From contig NZ_JACHJH010000005.1 in the NCBI RefSeq assembly GCF_014203555.1, positions 164,225 to 228,224 on the forward strand: 64,000 bases of DNA, given 5' to 3'. The notes under the pieces were generated by a model that worked only from the letters and a program-made list of their open reading frames with translations, ran no database searches and was not told the origin of the DNA. Positions 1-8,576 of the stretch are shown here, in pieces. Positions within the stretch are counted from its first letter, which is position 1. Each line of letters opens with the position of its first letter. The DNA comes from Streptomyces olivoverticillatus. GTDB lineage: Bacteria > Actinomycetota > Actinomycetes > Streptomycetales > Streptomycetaceae. The translations under genes and the position numbers were made by a program.

Positions 1-877
1 TCGTCATGCCGAAGGACTCCTCGCGGGAGGTCACGGCGGCGATGGAGCCCTTGGCCCACTCGGTCTCGATGGGGGAGTGGGCGCCCATGAGGGTGAGGGA
101 CTCGGTGAGGCCGAGCCTGTCGATCTGGGCGCGCAGCTTGGGCTGCTCGGGGCCGCGGCCGTAGAGGCGCAGCTTCCAGTCGGGGTGGGCGGCGGCGACG
201 GTGGCCCAGGCGGAGACCAGCAGGTCGTACCGCTTGACGGGGATGAGGCGGCCCGCGGCCACGACGAGCTTGGTGGCGGGGTCGGCCGGCTCCACCTCGG
301 ACGGGGGGCAGCCGTTGGGGATGCAGATGATCTTGGTCTTGACGTCGGGGAAGTGCTCGCGGTGGGTGGCCGCGTCGGCTTCCGAGACGGTGGTGTGCGC
401 GTCCAGGTGGGGGATCGAGGCGTCCTGGTAGGCGCGGATGGACGGCTCGTGGGTGCCGTAGATCCGGTGCTCCTGGCCGATGCGCAGGTAGTGGTCCTTG
501 CCGAACTCGGCGAGGTACATCACCAGGCCGGGGCGGGTGGCGACGACGACGTCGGCGTCGGTCTCGGCGAGGTGCTCGGCGACGCGCTGGTCGGTGAGGG
601 CGCTGAAGTGGGCGCCCTTGGCCTCGACCGGCGGGATGTACGGGGTGTCCTGGCCGAGCAGCGGGTGATCGCGGTCGACGCCCTTCTCGGGGCGCTGGTC
701 GATGAGGTTGACCAGTCTGACCTTGGGGTGCAGCGGCAGCCGGGGCTTTTCGCCGGTTCTGAGGATGGAGACGATCTCCACGTCGTTGCGGGCGGCGAGC
801 GCTCCGGCGACGTTGAACGTGGAGCGGATGGTTCCGCCGATGCCGTAGGCGTTCTGCAAAAGGAAAGAAATCTTCAT
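1..877 (-). CDS. Glycosyltransferase family 4 (GT-B), C-terminus cut by window edge
   Basis: The gene reads from an ATG at 877 (reverse strand) off the left edge, so only the N-terminal ~292 residues are visible. The start MKISFLLQNAYGIGGTIRS has the Gly-rich loop of GT4 retaining glycosyltransferases. About 190 residues in, GRLIPVKRYDLLVSAW marks the start of the C-terminal nucleotide-sugar binding Rossmann half, and a later GAHSPIETEWAKGSI stretch is usual for the same domain. Members transfer a sugar from UDP- or GDP-sugar to lipid, glycan or small-molecule acceptors; donor and acceptor cannot be read here. It is cytoplasmic or peripheral, with no signal peptide. The ATG is preceded by no strong ribosome site. 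The divergent neighbour is the lipoprotein gene at 1054. Confidence 0.85.
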   Translation of the reverse strand, partial: MKISFLLQNAYGIGGTIRSTFNVAGALAARNDVEIVSILRTGEKPRLPLHPKVRLVNLIDQRPEKGVDRDHPLLGQDTPYIPPVEAKGAHFSALTDQRVAEHLAETDADVVVATRPGLVMYLAEFGKDHYLRIGQEHRIYGTHEPSIRAYQDASIPHLDAHTTVSEADAATHREHFPDVKTKIICIPNGCPPSEVEPADPATKLVVAAGRLIPVKRYDLLVSAWATVAAAHPDWKLRLYGRGPEQPKLRAQIDRLGLTESLTLMGAHSPIETEWAKGSIAAVTSREESFGMT

Positions 878-1053
878 GGCGGTGTGTGCGCGGCAAGCTC
901 GGTGTGCCGCGTCCGTCCTTCCCCCGTGGCCTGGGTGTCCGGTCGTCCCCCTGCGGATCGGCCCGTTGGTTGGTTGTCCGGTCCGATCCGTCGGTAAAGA
1001 CCGTTGGTGGGGATTTCGGTTGCCTGCGCAGCCTACATTGTGGCTTGGGTCAC

Positions 1054-1902
1054 GTGAAAAGCGGCGAGAAGGGCAGGCTCGTGGGCGCTGGACGGCGGGT
1101 TACAGGGAAGGCCATGGCGTCGGTCGCCGCGGTTGCGGTGCTGGGTCTGGCGACCGGCTGCGCGGGGGACGGTCCCCGCCCGGCGGCCGCGCGGGGGCCG
1201 GTCGTGGAGGGCAAGGGCGATCTGAGCGCTGTGAAGGTGCTCAGCGGTGTTCAGCTCCGACACGCCGAGCTGGGCCCGCGGGAGGTGGCCGGCTTCCAGA
1301 TCGAGAAGGCGTCCCCCGGCTCGGCCGGGGGCGGCAGACCGAGCACGGACAGTCCGCCGTGCAGACCCCTGGTGGTGGCCCTGGGCTCCCAGCCGCAGCC
1401 CGAGTCGGCGGCGTCCGTGGTCAACACCTTCTCCAAGGGCACGCGGGAAGAGGGCTTCCAGGGGCTGCTGGGCATGATCCGCATCTCGTCGTATGCGGGC
1501 GACGGCGCCGCCACGACGCTGGGGGAGCTGCGGTCGGCGGCGGCCCGGTGCGCGGGCGGCTTCCGGATGAAGACCGGCGAGGGGCAGGCGCAGCGGTTCG
1601 AGGCGGTGCGGATGCTCCCGGCGCCGAAGGTGGGGGACGAGGCGGTGGCCTACCGCCTGGACAACGCGGTGGAAGAGGCGCCGAGCCTGGTCACGGTGGT
1701 GCGGACCGGGTCGACCCTGTCGATGTTCTTCGCCACGAATCTCACCGACCCGGGTGCGGTGGAGATCCCGGAGCGGCTGGTGGCGGCCCAGGTCGCGAAG
1801 GTGGAGAAGCTGGAGCGGGCCGAGCAGCGGCCCACGGCCCCGCCGCCGCACCCGGCGCCGGGGGGCGGCGAGGGCGGCGAGGCGGGCGAGAGCTCGGAAT
1901 GA
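1054..1902 (+). CDS. Putative secreted lipoprotein, function unknown
   Basis: Starting at the GTG at 1054 gives 282 aa with a classic N-terminus: a basic stretch, then VAAVAVLGLATGC, a lipobox-like end with the lipidation Cys at about residue 34. A later ATG at 1114 would leave a shorter but still plausible signal. The mature part has no recognised domain. It ends in a Pro/Gly/Glu-rich low-complexity tail of about 30 residues. The open frame extends upstream to 886, but that stretch is atypical and lies over the promoter region of the divergent glycosyltransferase. It converges with the membrane protein gene at 1910, whose stop is 7 bp away. The protein should be anchored on the outer face of the membrane. 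Confidence 0.7.
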   Translation: MKSGEKGRLVGAGRRVTGKAMASVAAVAVLGLATGCAGDGPRPAAARGPVVEGKGDLSAVKVLSGVQLRHAELGPREVAGFQIEKASPGSAGGGRPSTDSPPCRPLVVALGSQPQPESAASVVNTFSKGTREEGFQGLLGMIRISSYAGDGAATTLGELRSAAARCAGGFRMKTGEGQAQRFEAVRMLPAPKVGDEAVAYRLDNAVEEAPSLVTVVRTGSTLSMFFATNLTDPGAVEIPERLVAAQVAKVEKLERAEQRPTAPPPHPAPGGGEGGEAGESSE

Positions 1903-1909
1903 CCGGGGG

Positions 1910-2893
1910 CTAGTGGGCCGCGGACGGCTTCGGGGAGCCGGAGGCGGTCTTGGCGGGCTCGGAGGAGGCCTTCGGCGAGGACACGGACGCCGACGCCTGG
2001 GCGTTGGCGCGGGCCATGATCCGCCGGAAGGTGTAGCCCGCCACGTCGTGCCCGGCCTTGAGCGCCTTGGTGTCGTCGGAGGTCACGGCGGTGCCGTTGG
2101 TGTATCCGGCGACGGTGAAGTAGGTGTAGCGGCCCTCGGCATTGGCCGTGAGGCGGCAGGCGGGCCCCTGGCAGAAATTGGTGCCGTCGTCCCCGGCGAG
2201 CGCGGCCATGTTGCCGGTGGACTGCTCCTTGGCCTTGTCGGCGGCGGCCTTGTTGTCGAAGACGGCGACCCCGACGGTCACGGCGACCCCGTCGCGGACG
2301 TAGGTGGCGCGCAGCACCTGGCGGCAGCCGTTGTCGGCGAGGACCGCGCCCAAGCCGTTCTGGCCGACCGAGGCGCAGTCGGAAGTGGAGTCGGTGGCCG
2401 CCCGCGTGTAGCCCGTCTTCGGGCTCATGACCGGCTTGGCGTGCGGGAAGAGCGTCTTGGTGGAGAGCGGCGCCTTGTCCTTGTCGCTGCTGGCTATGAA
2501 CTCCTCCGGGTTCGGCGGAGGCGGCGGGGCGACCTTGGAGAAGGTGGGCTCGGGGGAGGCCGAGGCGGCGGGCAGCTTCTCGGCGGCGGGCAGCTTCTTG
2601 CCGCTCTTGCCGGACTGCACGACGGCCGTGGCCACGATCGCGGCGACCGCGCCGGTGGCCAGCACTCCGCCGCCGATCATCAGCAGCTTGCGGCGGCGGC
2701 TGCGGGAGGCGGTGGCGTCGGCGAGCTGCCCCCAGTCGGGGGTCTGCGTCTGCGGCGCCGCCTGCGGCCAGCCGGGTGCCTGTGGCTGCGCGGCCTGGGG
2801 CAGGGGCTGTGCCTGCGGCGGCGGCCCGAACTGCGGCGTCGACGGCTGAGATCCCCCCGGGGGCCCCTGCGGCCCTCCCTGCCCAAAGCTCAT
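1910..2893 (-). CDS. Membrane-anchored protein with Pro/Gln-rich cytoplasmic head and Cys-containing extracellular domain
   Basis: 327 aa from the ATG at 2893 (MSFGQGGPQ). The first ~65 residues are Pro/Gln/Gly-rich and disordered. A basic RSRRRK stop-transfer and a single hydrophobic helix (LLMIGGGVLATGAVAAIVA) follow at about 70-90. The rest is extracellular, with a Pro-rich linker, four cysteines compatible with two disulfides and a Ser/Pro/Lys-rich tail. This Pro-rich cytoplasmic/TM/extracellular plan is common among uncharacterised Streptomyces membrane proteins. It is transcribed divergently from the ABC-F gene at 2958, with about 64 bp between starts. Function is unknown. Confidence 0.75.
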   Translation of the reverse strand: MSFGQGGPQGPPGGSQPSTPQFGPPPQAQPLPQAAQPQAPGWPQAAPQTQTPDWGQLADATASRSRRRKLLMIGGGVLATGAVAAIVATAVVQSGKSGKKLPAAEKLPAASASPEPTFSKVAPPPPPNPEEFIASSDKDKAPLSTKTLFPHAKPVMSPKTGYTRAATDSTSDCASVGQNGLGAVLADNGCRQVLRATYVRDGVAVTVGVAVFDNKAAADKAKEQSTGNMAALAGDDGTNFCQGPACRLTANAEGRYTYFTVAGYTNGTAVTSDDTKALKAGHDVAGYTFRRIMARANAQASASVSSPKASSEPAKTASGSPKPSAAH

Positions 2894-2957
2894 GGCGTGC
2901 ATCGTAATCCGCGTAATCCGCTTGGTCCCCTGCCGGGGAGCCGGGAGAATCGCCGCC

Positions 2958-4577
2958 ATGGGACACGTGGAAGCAGCGCATCTGGAGTACTACCTCCCCG
3001 ACGGGAGGGTGCTGCTCGGCGATGCGTCGTTCCGGGTCGGCGAAGGCGCCTCGGTCGCCCTGGTGGGGGCCAACGGCGCGGGCAAGACCACGCTGCTGCG
3101 GCTGATCGCGGGGGAGCTCCAGCCGCACGGCGGTTCCGTCACGGTCACCGGCGGCCTCGGCGTGATGCCGCAGTTCGTGGGGTCCGTGCGGGACGAGCGC
3201 ACCGTTCGCGACCTGCTGGTCTCGGTGGCGCCCCCGCGTATCCGGGCCGCGGCCGAGGCGGTCGACAAGGCCGAGTACGCGATCATGACGGTGGACGACG
3301 AGGCCGCGCAGATGGCGTACGCGCAGGCCCTCGCCGACTGGGCGGAGGCCCGCGGCTACGAGGCCGAGACCACCTGGGACATGTGCACCATGGCCGCGCT
3401 GGGCGTGCCCTACGAGAAGGCGCAGTTCCGCGAGGTGCGCACGCTCTCCGGCGGCGAGCAGAAGCGCCTGGTCCTGGAGTCGCTGCTGCGCGGCACGGAC
3501 GAGGTGCTGCTGCTGGACGAGCCGGACAACTATCTGGACGTCCCCGGCAAGCGTTGGCTGGAGGAGCGGCTGCGCGAGACGAAGAAGACGGTGCTCTTCG
3601 TCTCCCACGACCGCGAGCTGCTGGCCCGCGCCGCCGAGAAGATCGTCAGCGTGGAGCCGGGCCCGGCGGGCAGCGACGTGTGGGTGCACGGCGGCGGCTT
3701 CGGCACGTACCACGAGGCCCGCAAGGAGCGCTTCGCCCGCTTCGAGGAGCTGCGGCGGCGCTGGGACGAGAAGCATGCCCAGCTCAAGAAGCTGGTGATC
3801 AACCTCCGGCAGGCGGCCGCGGTCAGCCATGAGATGGCCTCCCGCTACGCGGCGGCCCAGACCCGGCTGCGGAAGTTCGAGGAGGCGGGCCCGCCGCCGG
3901 AGCCGCCGCGCGAGCAGGACATCCGGATGCGGCTGCGCGGCGGCCGTACCGGCGTACGCGCCCTGACCTGCGAAAAGCTGGAGCTCACCGGGCTGATGCA
4001 CCCCTTCGACCTGGAGGTCTTCTACGGCGAGCGGGTCGCCGTCCTCGGCTCGAACGGCTCGGGCAAGTCCCACTTCCTGCGCCTGCTGGCGGGCGAGGGC
4101 GTGGCGCACACCGGGGCCTGGAAGCTGGGTGCCCGCGTGGTGCCCGGCCACTTCGCGCAGACCCACGCCCACCCCGAGCTGACCGGCCGCACGCTCGTCG
4201 ACATCCTGTGGACGGAGCACGCCAAGGACCGCGGCGGCGCGATGTCGGTCCTGCGCCGCTACGAACTGGAGCAGCAGGGCGACCAGCCCTTCGAGAAGCT
4301 CTCGGGCGGCCAGCAGGCGCGCTTCCAGATCCTGCTGCTGGAGCTGGCGGGCACCACCGCCCTCCTCCTGGACGAGCCGACGGACAACCTGGACCTGGAG
4401 AGCGCCGAGGCGCTCCAGGAGGGCCTGGAGTCCTACGAGGGGACGGTGCTGGCCGTCACGCACGACCGGTGGTTCGCGCGGTCTTTCGACCGTTATCTGG
4501 TGTTCGGAGCGGATGGCCGGGTACGGGAGGTTCCGGAGCCGGTGTGGGACGAGGGGCGCGTGGCGCGGAAGCGGTGA
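2958..4577 (+). CDS. ABC-F family ATPase (ribosome-associated or resistance type)
   Basis: 539 aa with two ABC domains and no membrane segments, the ABC-F layout. Domain 1 has Walker A GANGAGKTT (37-45), signature LSGGEQKR (163-170) and Walker B LLLDEP (184-189). Domain 2 has Walker A GSNGSGKS, signature LSGGQQAR and LLLDEPTDNLDLES. The basic/coiled inter-domain linker sits near residues 240-320. ABC-F proteins act on the ribosome as translation factors or antibiotic-protection proteins; which applies here cannot be told. The start at 2958 (MGHVEAAHLEYYL) is preferred over the longer frame because homology-like sequence begins there. It lies directly upstream of the ribosomal L13-S9 genes. 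Its last 44 bp are repeated at 4625-4668. Confidence 0.9.
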   Translation: MGHVEAAHLEYYLPDGRVLLGDASFRVGEGASVALVGANGAGKTTLLRLIAGELQPHGGSVTVTGGLGVMPQFVGSVRDERTVRDLLVSVAPPRIRAAAEAVDKAEYAIMTVDDEAAQMAYAQALADWAEARGYEAETTWDMCTMAALGVPYEKAQFREVRTLSGGEQKRLVLESLLRGTDEVLLLDEPDNYLDVPGKRWLEERLRETKKTVLFVSHDRELLARAAEKIVSVEPGPAGSDVWVHGGGFGTYHEARKERFARFEELRRRWDEKHAQLKKLVINLRQAAAVSHEMASRYAAAQTRLRKFEEAGPPPEPPREQDIRMRLRGGRTGVRALTCEKLELTGLMHPFDLEVFYGERVAVLGSNGSGKSHFLRLLAGEGVAHTGAWKLGARVVPGHFAQTHAHPELTGRTLVDILWTEHAKDRGGAMSVLRRYELEQQGDQPFEKLSGGQQARFQILLLELAGTTALLLDEPTDNLDLESAEALQEGLESYEGTVLAVTHDRWFARSFDRYLVFGADGRVREVPEPVWDEGRVARKR

Positions 4578-4668
4578 CCGGGCCCGGCCGGGGGTCCGGG
4601 GGGTGTCCCCCGGGGGAATGCAGTCGGAGCCGGTGTGGGACGAGGGGCGCGTGGCGCGCAGCCGGTGA
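4534..4668 (+). repeat. Direct duplication of the ABC-F gene 3' end around a GC-rich palindrome
   Basis: Copy A (4534-4577, ending in the stop codon) and copy B (4625-4668) are 41/44 identical at an offset of 91 bp, and both end in TGA. Between them lies a 47-bp spacer holding the module at 4584-4614: 19 bp (ccggccgggggtccggggg), 3 variable bases, then tcccccggg. The same 31-bp module lies between duplicated guaB ends at 38519-38549. One of the three mismatches is synonymous if copy B is read in the gene frame. Confidence 0.9.
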
Positions 4669-4677
4669 GACCATGTT

Positions 4678-4707
4678 TTGACCCGGCAGCGGCGTCCCGG
4701 GTACCCT
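4678..4707 (+). promoter_or_regulatory. Likely housekeeping promoter of rplM-rpsI
   Basis: TTGACC (4678-4683), an 18-bp spacer and TACCCT (4702-4707) match the HrdB-type -35/-10 hexamers. Transcription would start near 4714, giving a leader of about 175 nt before the rplM GTG. That is long enough for an autoregulatory structure, but I could not identify a known L13 leader motif. Confidence 0.6.
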
Positions 4708-4889
4708 GTGGGTTCGTTATGCGTATTGGCTTGGTCGTTCTCACGCGAGGGGCCCTTACGCTTGTCCACCAGGCTGATCGCCAGTGGCTGGCACACGGGT
4801 TGCGTCCCCGGAGTGCGGCCAAAGCTGTGTGATCGTCCGGCTGGGCCGTGTCAGGACCCACACTCACTGAAGAAGCGAAGGCTACGACC

Positions 4890-5336
4890 GTGCGTACGTT
4901 CAGCCCCAAGCCCGGCGATGTCCAGCGCCAGTGGCTCATCATCGACGCGCAGGACGTCGTCCTGGGCCGTCTGGCCTCTCAGGCCGCCGCCCTGCTCCGT
5001 GGCAAGCACAAGCCCGTGTACGCCGCTCACGTTGACATGGGTGACTTCGTCATCATCGTCAACGCCGACAAGGTGCACCTGTCCGGCAACAAGAAGACCC
5101 AGAAGATGGCCTACCGCCACTCTGGTTTCCCGGGTGGTCTGCGCTCCGTCCGTTACGACGAGCTGCTCGACAAGAACCCCGAGAAGGCCGTCGAGAAGGC
5201 GATCAAGGGCATGCTGCCCAAGAACTCCCTCGGCCGTCAGATGCTCTCGAAGCTGAAGGTCTACTCGGGCTCCGAGCACCCGCACGCGGCCCAGCAGCCC
5301 GTTCCGTTCGAGATCACCCAGGTCAAGCAGGGCTAA
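4890..5336 (+). CDS. rplM: 50S ribosomal protein L13
   Basis: 148 aa from a GTG start at 4890 (VRTFSPKPGD), preceded by a purine-rich GAAGCGAAGG ribosome site; the in-frame upstream extension to 4848 is not needed. The sequence is a clear L13: WLIIDAQDVVLGRLAS near the N-terminus, the central NADKVHLSGNK and HSGFPGGL motifs, and a conserved KLKVYSG near the C-terminus. L13 is an early-assembly large-subunit protein binding 23S rRNA. It is followed after 39 bp by rpsI, the usual L13-S9 operon. Confidence 0.98.
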   Translation: MRTFSPKPGDVQRQWLIIDAQDVVLGRLASQAAALLRGKHKPVYAAHVDMGDFVIIVNADKVHLSGNKKTQKMAYRHSGFPGGLRSVRYDELLDKNPEKAVEKAIKGMLPKNSLGRQMLSKLKVYSGSEHPHAAQQPVPFEITQVKQG

Positions 5337-5375
5337 GTCCCGGCCACCGCCGAACCAGAAAGTCTGAGGAGAATC

Positions 5376-5888
5376 GTGGCTGAGACCACCGCCGAGACGC
5401 CTATCGAGGACATCACCGAGGAGTTCGCGGGCGACGCGACCTTCGAGTCCGAGGCGACCGAGTACACCAGCGAGTCCCTCGCGTCCCGCTTCGGCGACCC
5501 GCAGCCGGCCGCCGGCCTGGGCCGTCGCAAGAACGCCATCGCCCGCGTCCGGATCGTTCCGGGCTCCGGCAAGTGGAAGATCAACGGTCGCACCCTTGAG
5601 GACTACTTCCCCAACAAGGTGCACCAGCAGGAAGTCAACGAGCCCTTCAAGGTGCTCGAGCTCGACGACCGCTACGACGTCATCGCCCGCATCGCGGGTG
5701 GCGGCGTGTCCGGCCAGGCCGGCGCCCTGCGCCTGGGCGTGGCCCGCGCGCTGAACGAGGCGGACGTGGACAACAACCGCGGCCCGCTGAAGAAGGCCGG
5801 CTTCCTCAAGCGCGACGACCGTGCGGTCGAGCGCAAGAAGGCCGGTCTCAAGAAGGCCCGCAAGGCTCCGCAGTACAGCAAGCGCTAA
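5376..5888 (+). CDS. rpsI: 30S ribosomal protein S9
   Basis: 170 aa from a GTG at 5376 with GAGGAGA just upstream. The S9 core starts near residue 45 (GRRKNAIARVRIVPGSGKW). It continues through GRTLEDYFP, the GGGVSGQAGALRLGVARAL motif and the Arg/Lys-rich C-terminus ending KKARKAPQYSKR. The conserved C-terminal SKR reaches the P-site tRNA. The acidic N-terminal extension of ~40 residues (AETTAETPIEDITEEFAG) is usual for Streptomyces S9. It is the second gene of the rplM operon and is closed by a strong hairpin. Confidence 0.98.
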   Translation: MAETTAETPIEDITEEFAGDATFESEATEYTSESLASRFGDPQPAAGLGRRKNAIARVRIVPGSGKWKINGRTLEDYFPNKVHQQEVNEPFKVLELDDRYDVIARIAGGGVSGQAGALRLGVARALNEADVDNNRGPLKKAGFLKRDDRAVERKKAGLKKARKAPQYSKR

Positions 5889-5910
5889 ACACGCGCCTGC
5901 GCTGTACTGT

Positions 5911-5954
5911 CCGAACGCCCCGGTCGGCACGTTCCGTGCCGCCGGGGCGTTCGG
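5911..5954 (+). terminator. Terminator of rplM-rpsI
   Basis: A 13-bp perfect stem (5911-5923 with 5942-5954) continues inward as CGGCAC/GTGCCG around a 5-nt loop, interrupted by one bulged T. There is no T-run, as is common in Streptomyces. A separate 9-bp inverted repeat (CAGTACAGC at 5871-5879 with GCTGTACTG at 5901-5909) brackets the rpsI stop. Confidence 0.85.
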
Positions 5955-6030
5955 CCATTGGCGGTCAGGACTTGGTACGTATGTTCAGGGGCCGTGGCGG
6001 CCCCGCCCCCGCGTTTTTGGGAGGACACCA

Positions 6031-7389
6031 GTGGGACGACTCTTCGGTACGGACGGTGTGCGCGGTGTCGCCAACGCCGATCTGACGGCGGAGCTCGCGC
6101 TCGGCCTGTCGGTGGCGGCGGCGCACGTGCTCGCCGAGGCGGGTACGTTCGAGGGCCATCGCCCGGTGGCGGTGGTCGGCCGTGATCCGCGCGCGTCCGG
6201 GGAGTTCCTGGAGGCCGCCGTGGTGGCCGGGCTCGCCAGCGCCGGCGTCGACGTCCTGCGGGTGGGCGTGCTGCCCACGCCCGCCGTCGCCTATCTGACC
6301 GGCGCCCTCGGTGCCGACCTCGGCGTGATGCTCTCCGCCAGCCACAACGCGATGCCCGACAACGGCATCAAGTTCTTCGCCCGCGGCGGCCACAAGCTCG
6401 CCGACGAGCTCGAGGACCGCATCGAGCAGACCTACCGGGCGCACGCCTCCGGCGAGCCCTGGGACCGGCCCACCGGCGCCGGCGTCGGCCGGGTCCGCGA
6501 CTACGACCAGGGCTTCGACAACTACGTCGCCCACCTGATCGGCGTCCTGCCCAACCGCCTCGACGGCCTCAAGGTCGTCATCGACGGCGCCCACGGCGCC
6601 GCCTCCCGCGTCTCCCCCGAGGCCTTCTCCCGGGCCGGCGCCGAGGTCGTCACCATCGGCACCGAGCCCGACGGCCTCAACATCAACCTCGAGTGCGGCT
6701 CCACCCACCTGGACAAGCTGCGTGCCGCCGTCGTCGAGCACAGCGCCGACCTGGGCGTGGCCCACGACGGTGACGCCGACCGCTGCCTGGCCGTGGACTC
6801 CAAGGGCAACGAGGTCGACGGCGACCAGATCCTCGCCGTGCTGGCCCTGGCCATGCGCGAGGCGGGTTCGCTGCGCAAGAACACCGTGGTCGCCACCGTC
6901 ATGTCGAACCTGGGCTTCAAGCTCGCCATGGAGCGCGAGGGCGTCGACCTGGTGCAGACCGCGGTCGGCGACCGCTACGTCCTGGAGGAGATGAAGTCGA
7001 ACGGCTTCGCCCTCGGCGGCGAGCAGTCCGGCCACGTCATCGTCCTCGACCACGCCACCACCGGCGACGGCACCCTGACCGGCCTGATGCTGGCCGCGCG
7101 CGTCGCCGCCACGGGCCGCTCGCTCGCCGAGCTGGTCGGGGTCATGGAGCGCCTCCCGCAGATCCTCATCAACGTCCGCGACGTCGACAAGTCCCGCGTC
7201 GGCGCCTCCCGGGAGCTGGCCGACGCGGTCAACGCGGCCGAGCGCGAGCTGGGTTCGACGGGCCGGGTGCTGCTGCGCTCGTCCGGCACGGAGCCGCTGG
7301 TGCGGGTGATGGTCGAGGCCGCCGACATCGAGCAGGCCCGCACCGTCGCACAGCGTCTTGCGGACGTCGTGAAGACCGAGCTGGGTTAA
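6031..7389 (+). CDS. glmM: Phosphoglucosamine mutase
   Basis: 452 aa from the GTG at 6031, with GGGAGGA ten bases upstream; the frame extending to 5821 overlaps rpsI and is rejected. GlmM converts glucosamine-6-phosphate to glucosamine-1-phosphate on the way to UDP-GlcNAc. Visible are FGTDGVRGVAN at the N-terminus, the phosphoserine loop MLSASHNAMPDNGIK with the catalytic Ser near residue 104, the metal loop DGDADRCL near 245-255, the sugar loop GGEQSGH near 330 and the phosphate-binding RSSGTEPLVRVM near the C-terminus. Two genes downstream is glmS, the preceding step of the same pathway. Confidence 0.98.
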   Translation: MGRLFGTDGVRGVANADLTAELALGLSVAAAHVLAEAGTFEGHRPVAVVGRDPRASGEFLEAAVVAGLASAGVDVLRVGVLPTPAVAYLTGALGADLGVMLSASHNAMPDNGIKFFARGGHKLADELEDRIEQTYRAHASGEPWDRPTGAGVGRVRDYDQGFDNYVAHLIGVLPNRLDGLKVVIDGAHGAASRVSPEAFSRAGAEVVTIGTEPDGLNINLECGSTHLDKLRAAVVEHSADLGVAHDGDADRCLAVDSKGNEVDGDQILAVLALAMREAGSLRKNTVVATVMSNLGFKLAMEREGVDLVQTAVGDRYVLEEMKSNGFALGGEQSGHVIVLDHATTGDGTLTGLMLAARVAATGRSLAELVGVMERLPQILINVRDVDKSRVGASRELADAVNAAERELGSTGRVLLRSSGTEPLVRVMVEAADIEQARTVAQRLADVVKTELG

Positions 7390-7401
7390 ACCCCTCGAAC
7401 G

Positions 7402-7441
7402 AACGCCGGACGGGCTGAAATCAGCCTGTCCGGCGTTTTTT
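7402..7441. terminator. Bidirectional terminator between glmM and coaA
   Basis: AACGCCGGACGGGCTGA pairs with TCAGCCTGTCCGGCGTT across a 2-nt loop, with one G-T wobble. A run of six T follows on the plus strand. It sits between the convergent stops of glmM and coaA, so it can serve both, though the T-run favours glmM. Confidence 0.9.
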
Positions 7442-7446
7442 CTTGC

Positions 7447-8427
7447 CTAAAGCTTCCGCAGCGACAGCCGCTGCACCTTGTGGTCCGCGCCCTTGCGCAG
7501 GATCAGATTGGCGCGCCCGCGCGTGGGCGCCACATTCTCCAGCAGGTTCGGCTTGTTGATGGTCCGCCAGTTGCGCCGCGCGTAGTCCAGCGCCTCCTCC
7601 TCCGACACCTCCGTGTACCGCCGGAAGTACGAATCCGGGTCCTGGAACGCGGTGGCGCGCAGCTTCTTGAAGCGCTCGTAGTACCAGCCCTCGATGTCCT
7701 CGGCGCGGGCGTCCACGTAGACGCTGAAGTCGAAGAAGTCGACGAGCCCGACCCGGGTCCGGCCGTCCTTGCCCGGCAGGGCGGGCTGCAGCACGTTCAG
7801 GCCCTCGACGATGAGGATGTCCGGGCGGTGCACGGTCAGCCGCTCGCCGGGGACGATGTCGTAGACCAGGTGGGAGTAGACGGGTGCGGAGACCTCGGCC
7901 TTGCCGGCCTTCACGTCCGCGACGAAGCGGGTCAGCGCCCGGCGGTCGTAGGACTCGGGGAAACCTTTCCGCGACATCAGTCCGCGCCGCTGCAGCTCCG
8001 CGTTGGGCAGCAGGAAGCCGTCCGTGGTGACGCGCTCGACGCGCGGGTGCTCGGGCCAGCGGGCGAGGAGGGCCTGCAGGAGGCGGGCGGTGGTCGACTT
8101 GCCGACCGCCACGCTGCCGGCGACGCCTATGACGAAGGGCGTGCCCGGCTGCGCCCCCTTCTCGCCGAGGAAGGTGTTCAGCGCCCCGCGCAGCTGCCCG
8201 GTGGCGCCCACGTAGAGGTTGAGCAGGCGCGAGAGCGGCAGGTAGATGTCGCGGACCTCGTCCAGGTCGATGACGTCGCCGAGACCGCGCAGCCGTTCGA
8301 CCTCCTCGGCGGTCAGCGGCAGCGGGGTGTTCTCGCGCAGGGCGCTCCACTCCGCGCGGGTCAGGTCCACAAAGGGGGAGGAGTCGGCGCGGCGTCGATG
8401 CTGCGGCTGCTCTGTGGTCGTCGGCAC
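7447..8427 (-). CDS. coaA: Type I pantothenate kinase
   Basis: 326 aa. The prokaryotic type I PanK phosphorylates pantothenate with ATP in the first committed step of coenzyme A synthesis. The N-terminus has the family PFVDLTRAEWSAL motif. The P-loop GVAGSVAVGKSTTAR sits near 101-115, followed by VTTDGFLLPNA. The PDILIVEGLNVLQP block and the FDFSVYVDA and YYERFKKLR motifs complete the family pattern. It is a single gene convergent with glmM and divergent from the small gene at 8631. Confidence 0.97.
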   Translation of the reverse strand: MPTTTEQPQHRRRADSSPFVDLTRAEWSALRENTPLPLTAEEVERLRGLGDVIDLDEVRDIYLPLSRLLNLYVGATGQLRGALNTFLGEKGAQPGTPFVIGVAGSVAVGKSTTARLLQALLARWPEHPRVERVTTDGFLLPNAELQRRGLMSRKGFPESYDRRALTRFVADVKAGKAEVSAPVYSHLVYDIVPGERLTVHRPDILIVEGLNVLQPALPGKDGRTRVGLVDFFDFSVYVDARAEDIEGWYYERFKKLRATAFQDPDSYFRRYTEVSEEEALDYARRNWRTINKPNLLENVAPTRGRANLILRKGADHKVQRLSLRKL

Positions 8428-8576
8428 GGGCCCATTCTGCGCGGAGGCGCCGCGGCGATCACTTCGGGGTGTGGGGTTCGGGTGTTCTTGTGGGGTTTGG
8501 GTGGGGATGGTGAGTGAAGTTCGCCGTGGATCCTGTCCTTACTGCCGAGTCAGGAGTACGTTCCTGCCTCCGGTCG

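Noticed and set aside
1650..4796. A 1048-codon minus-strand open frame
   Set aside because: Antisense shadow of the ABC-F gene and the neighbouring membrane protein gene, with the same artefact composition.
4714..4889. Known L13 autoregulatory leader in front of rplM
   Set aside because: The leader is long, but I could not match a known L13 leader structure.
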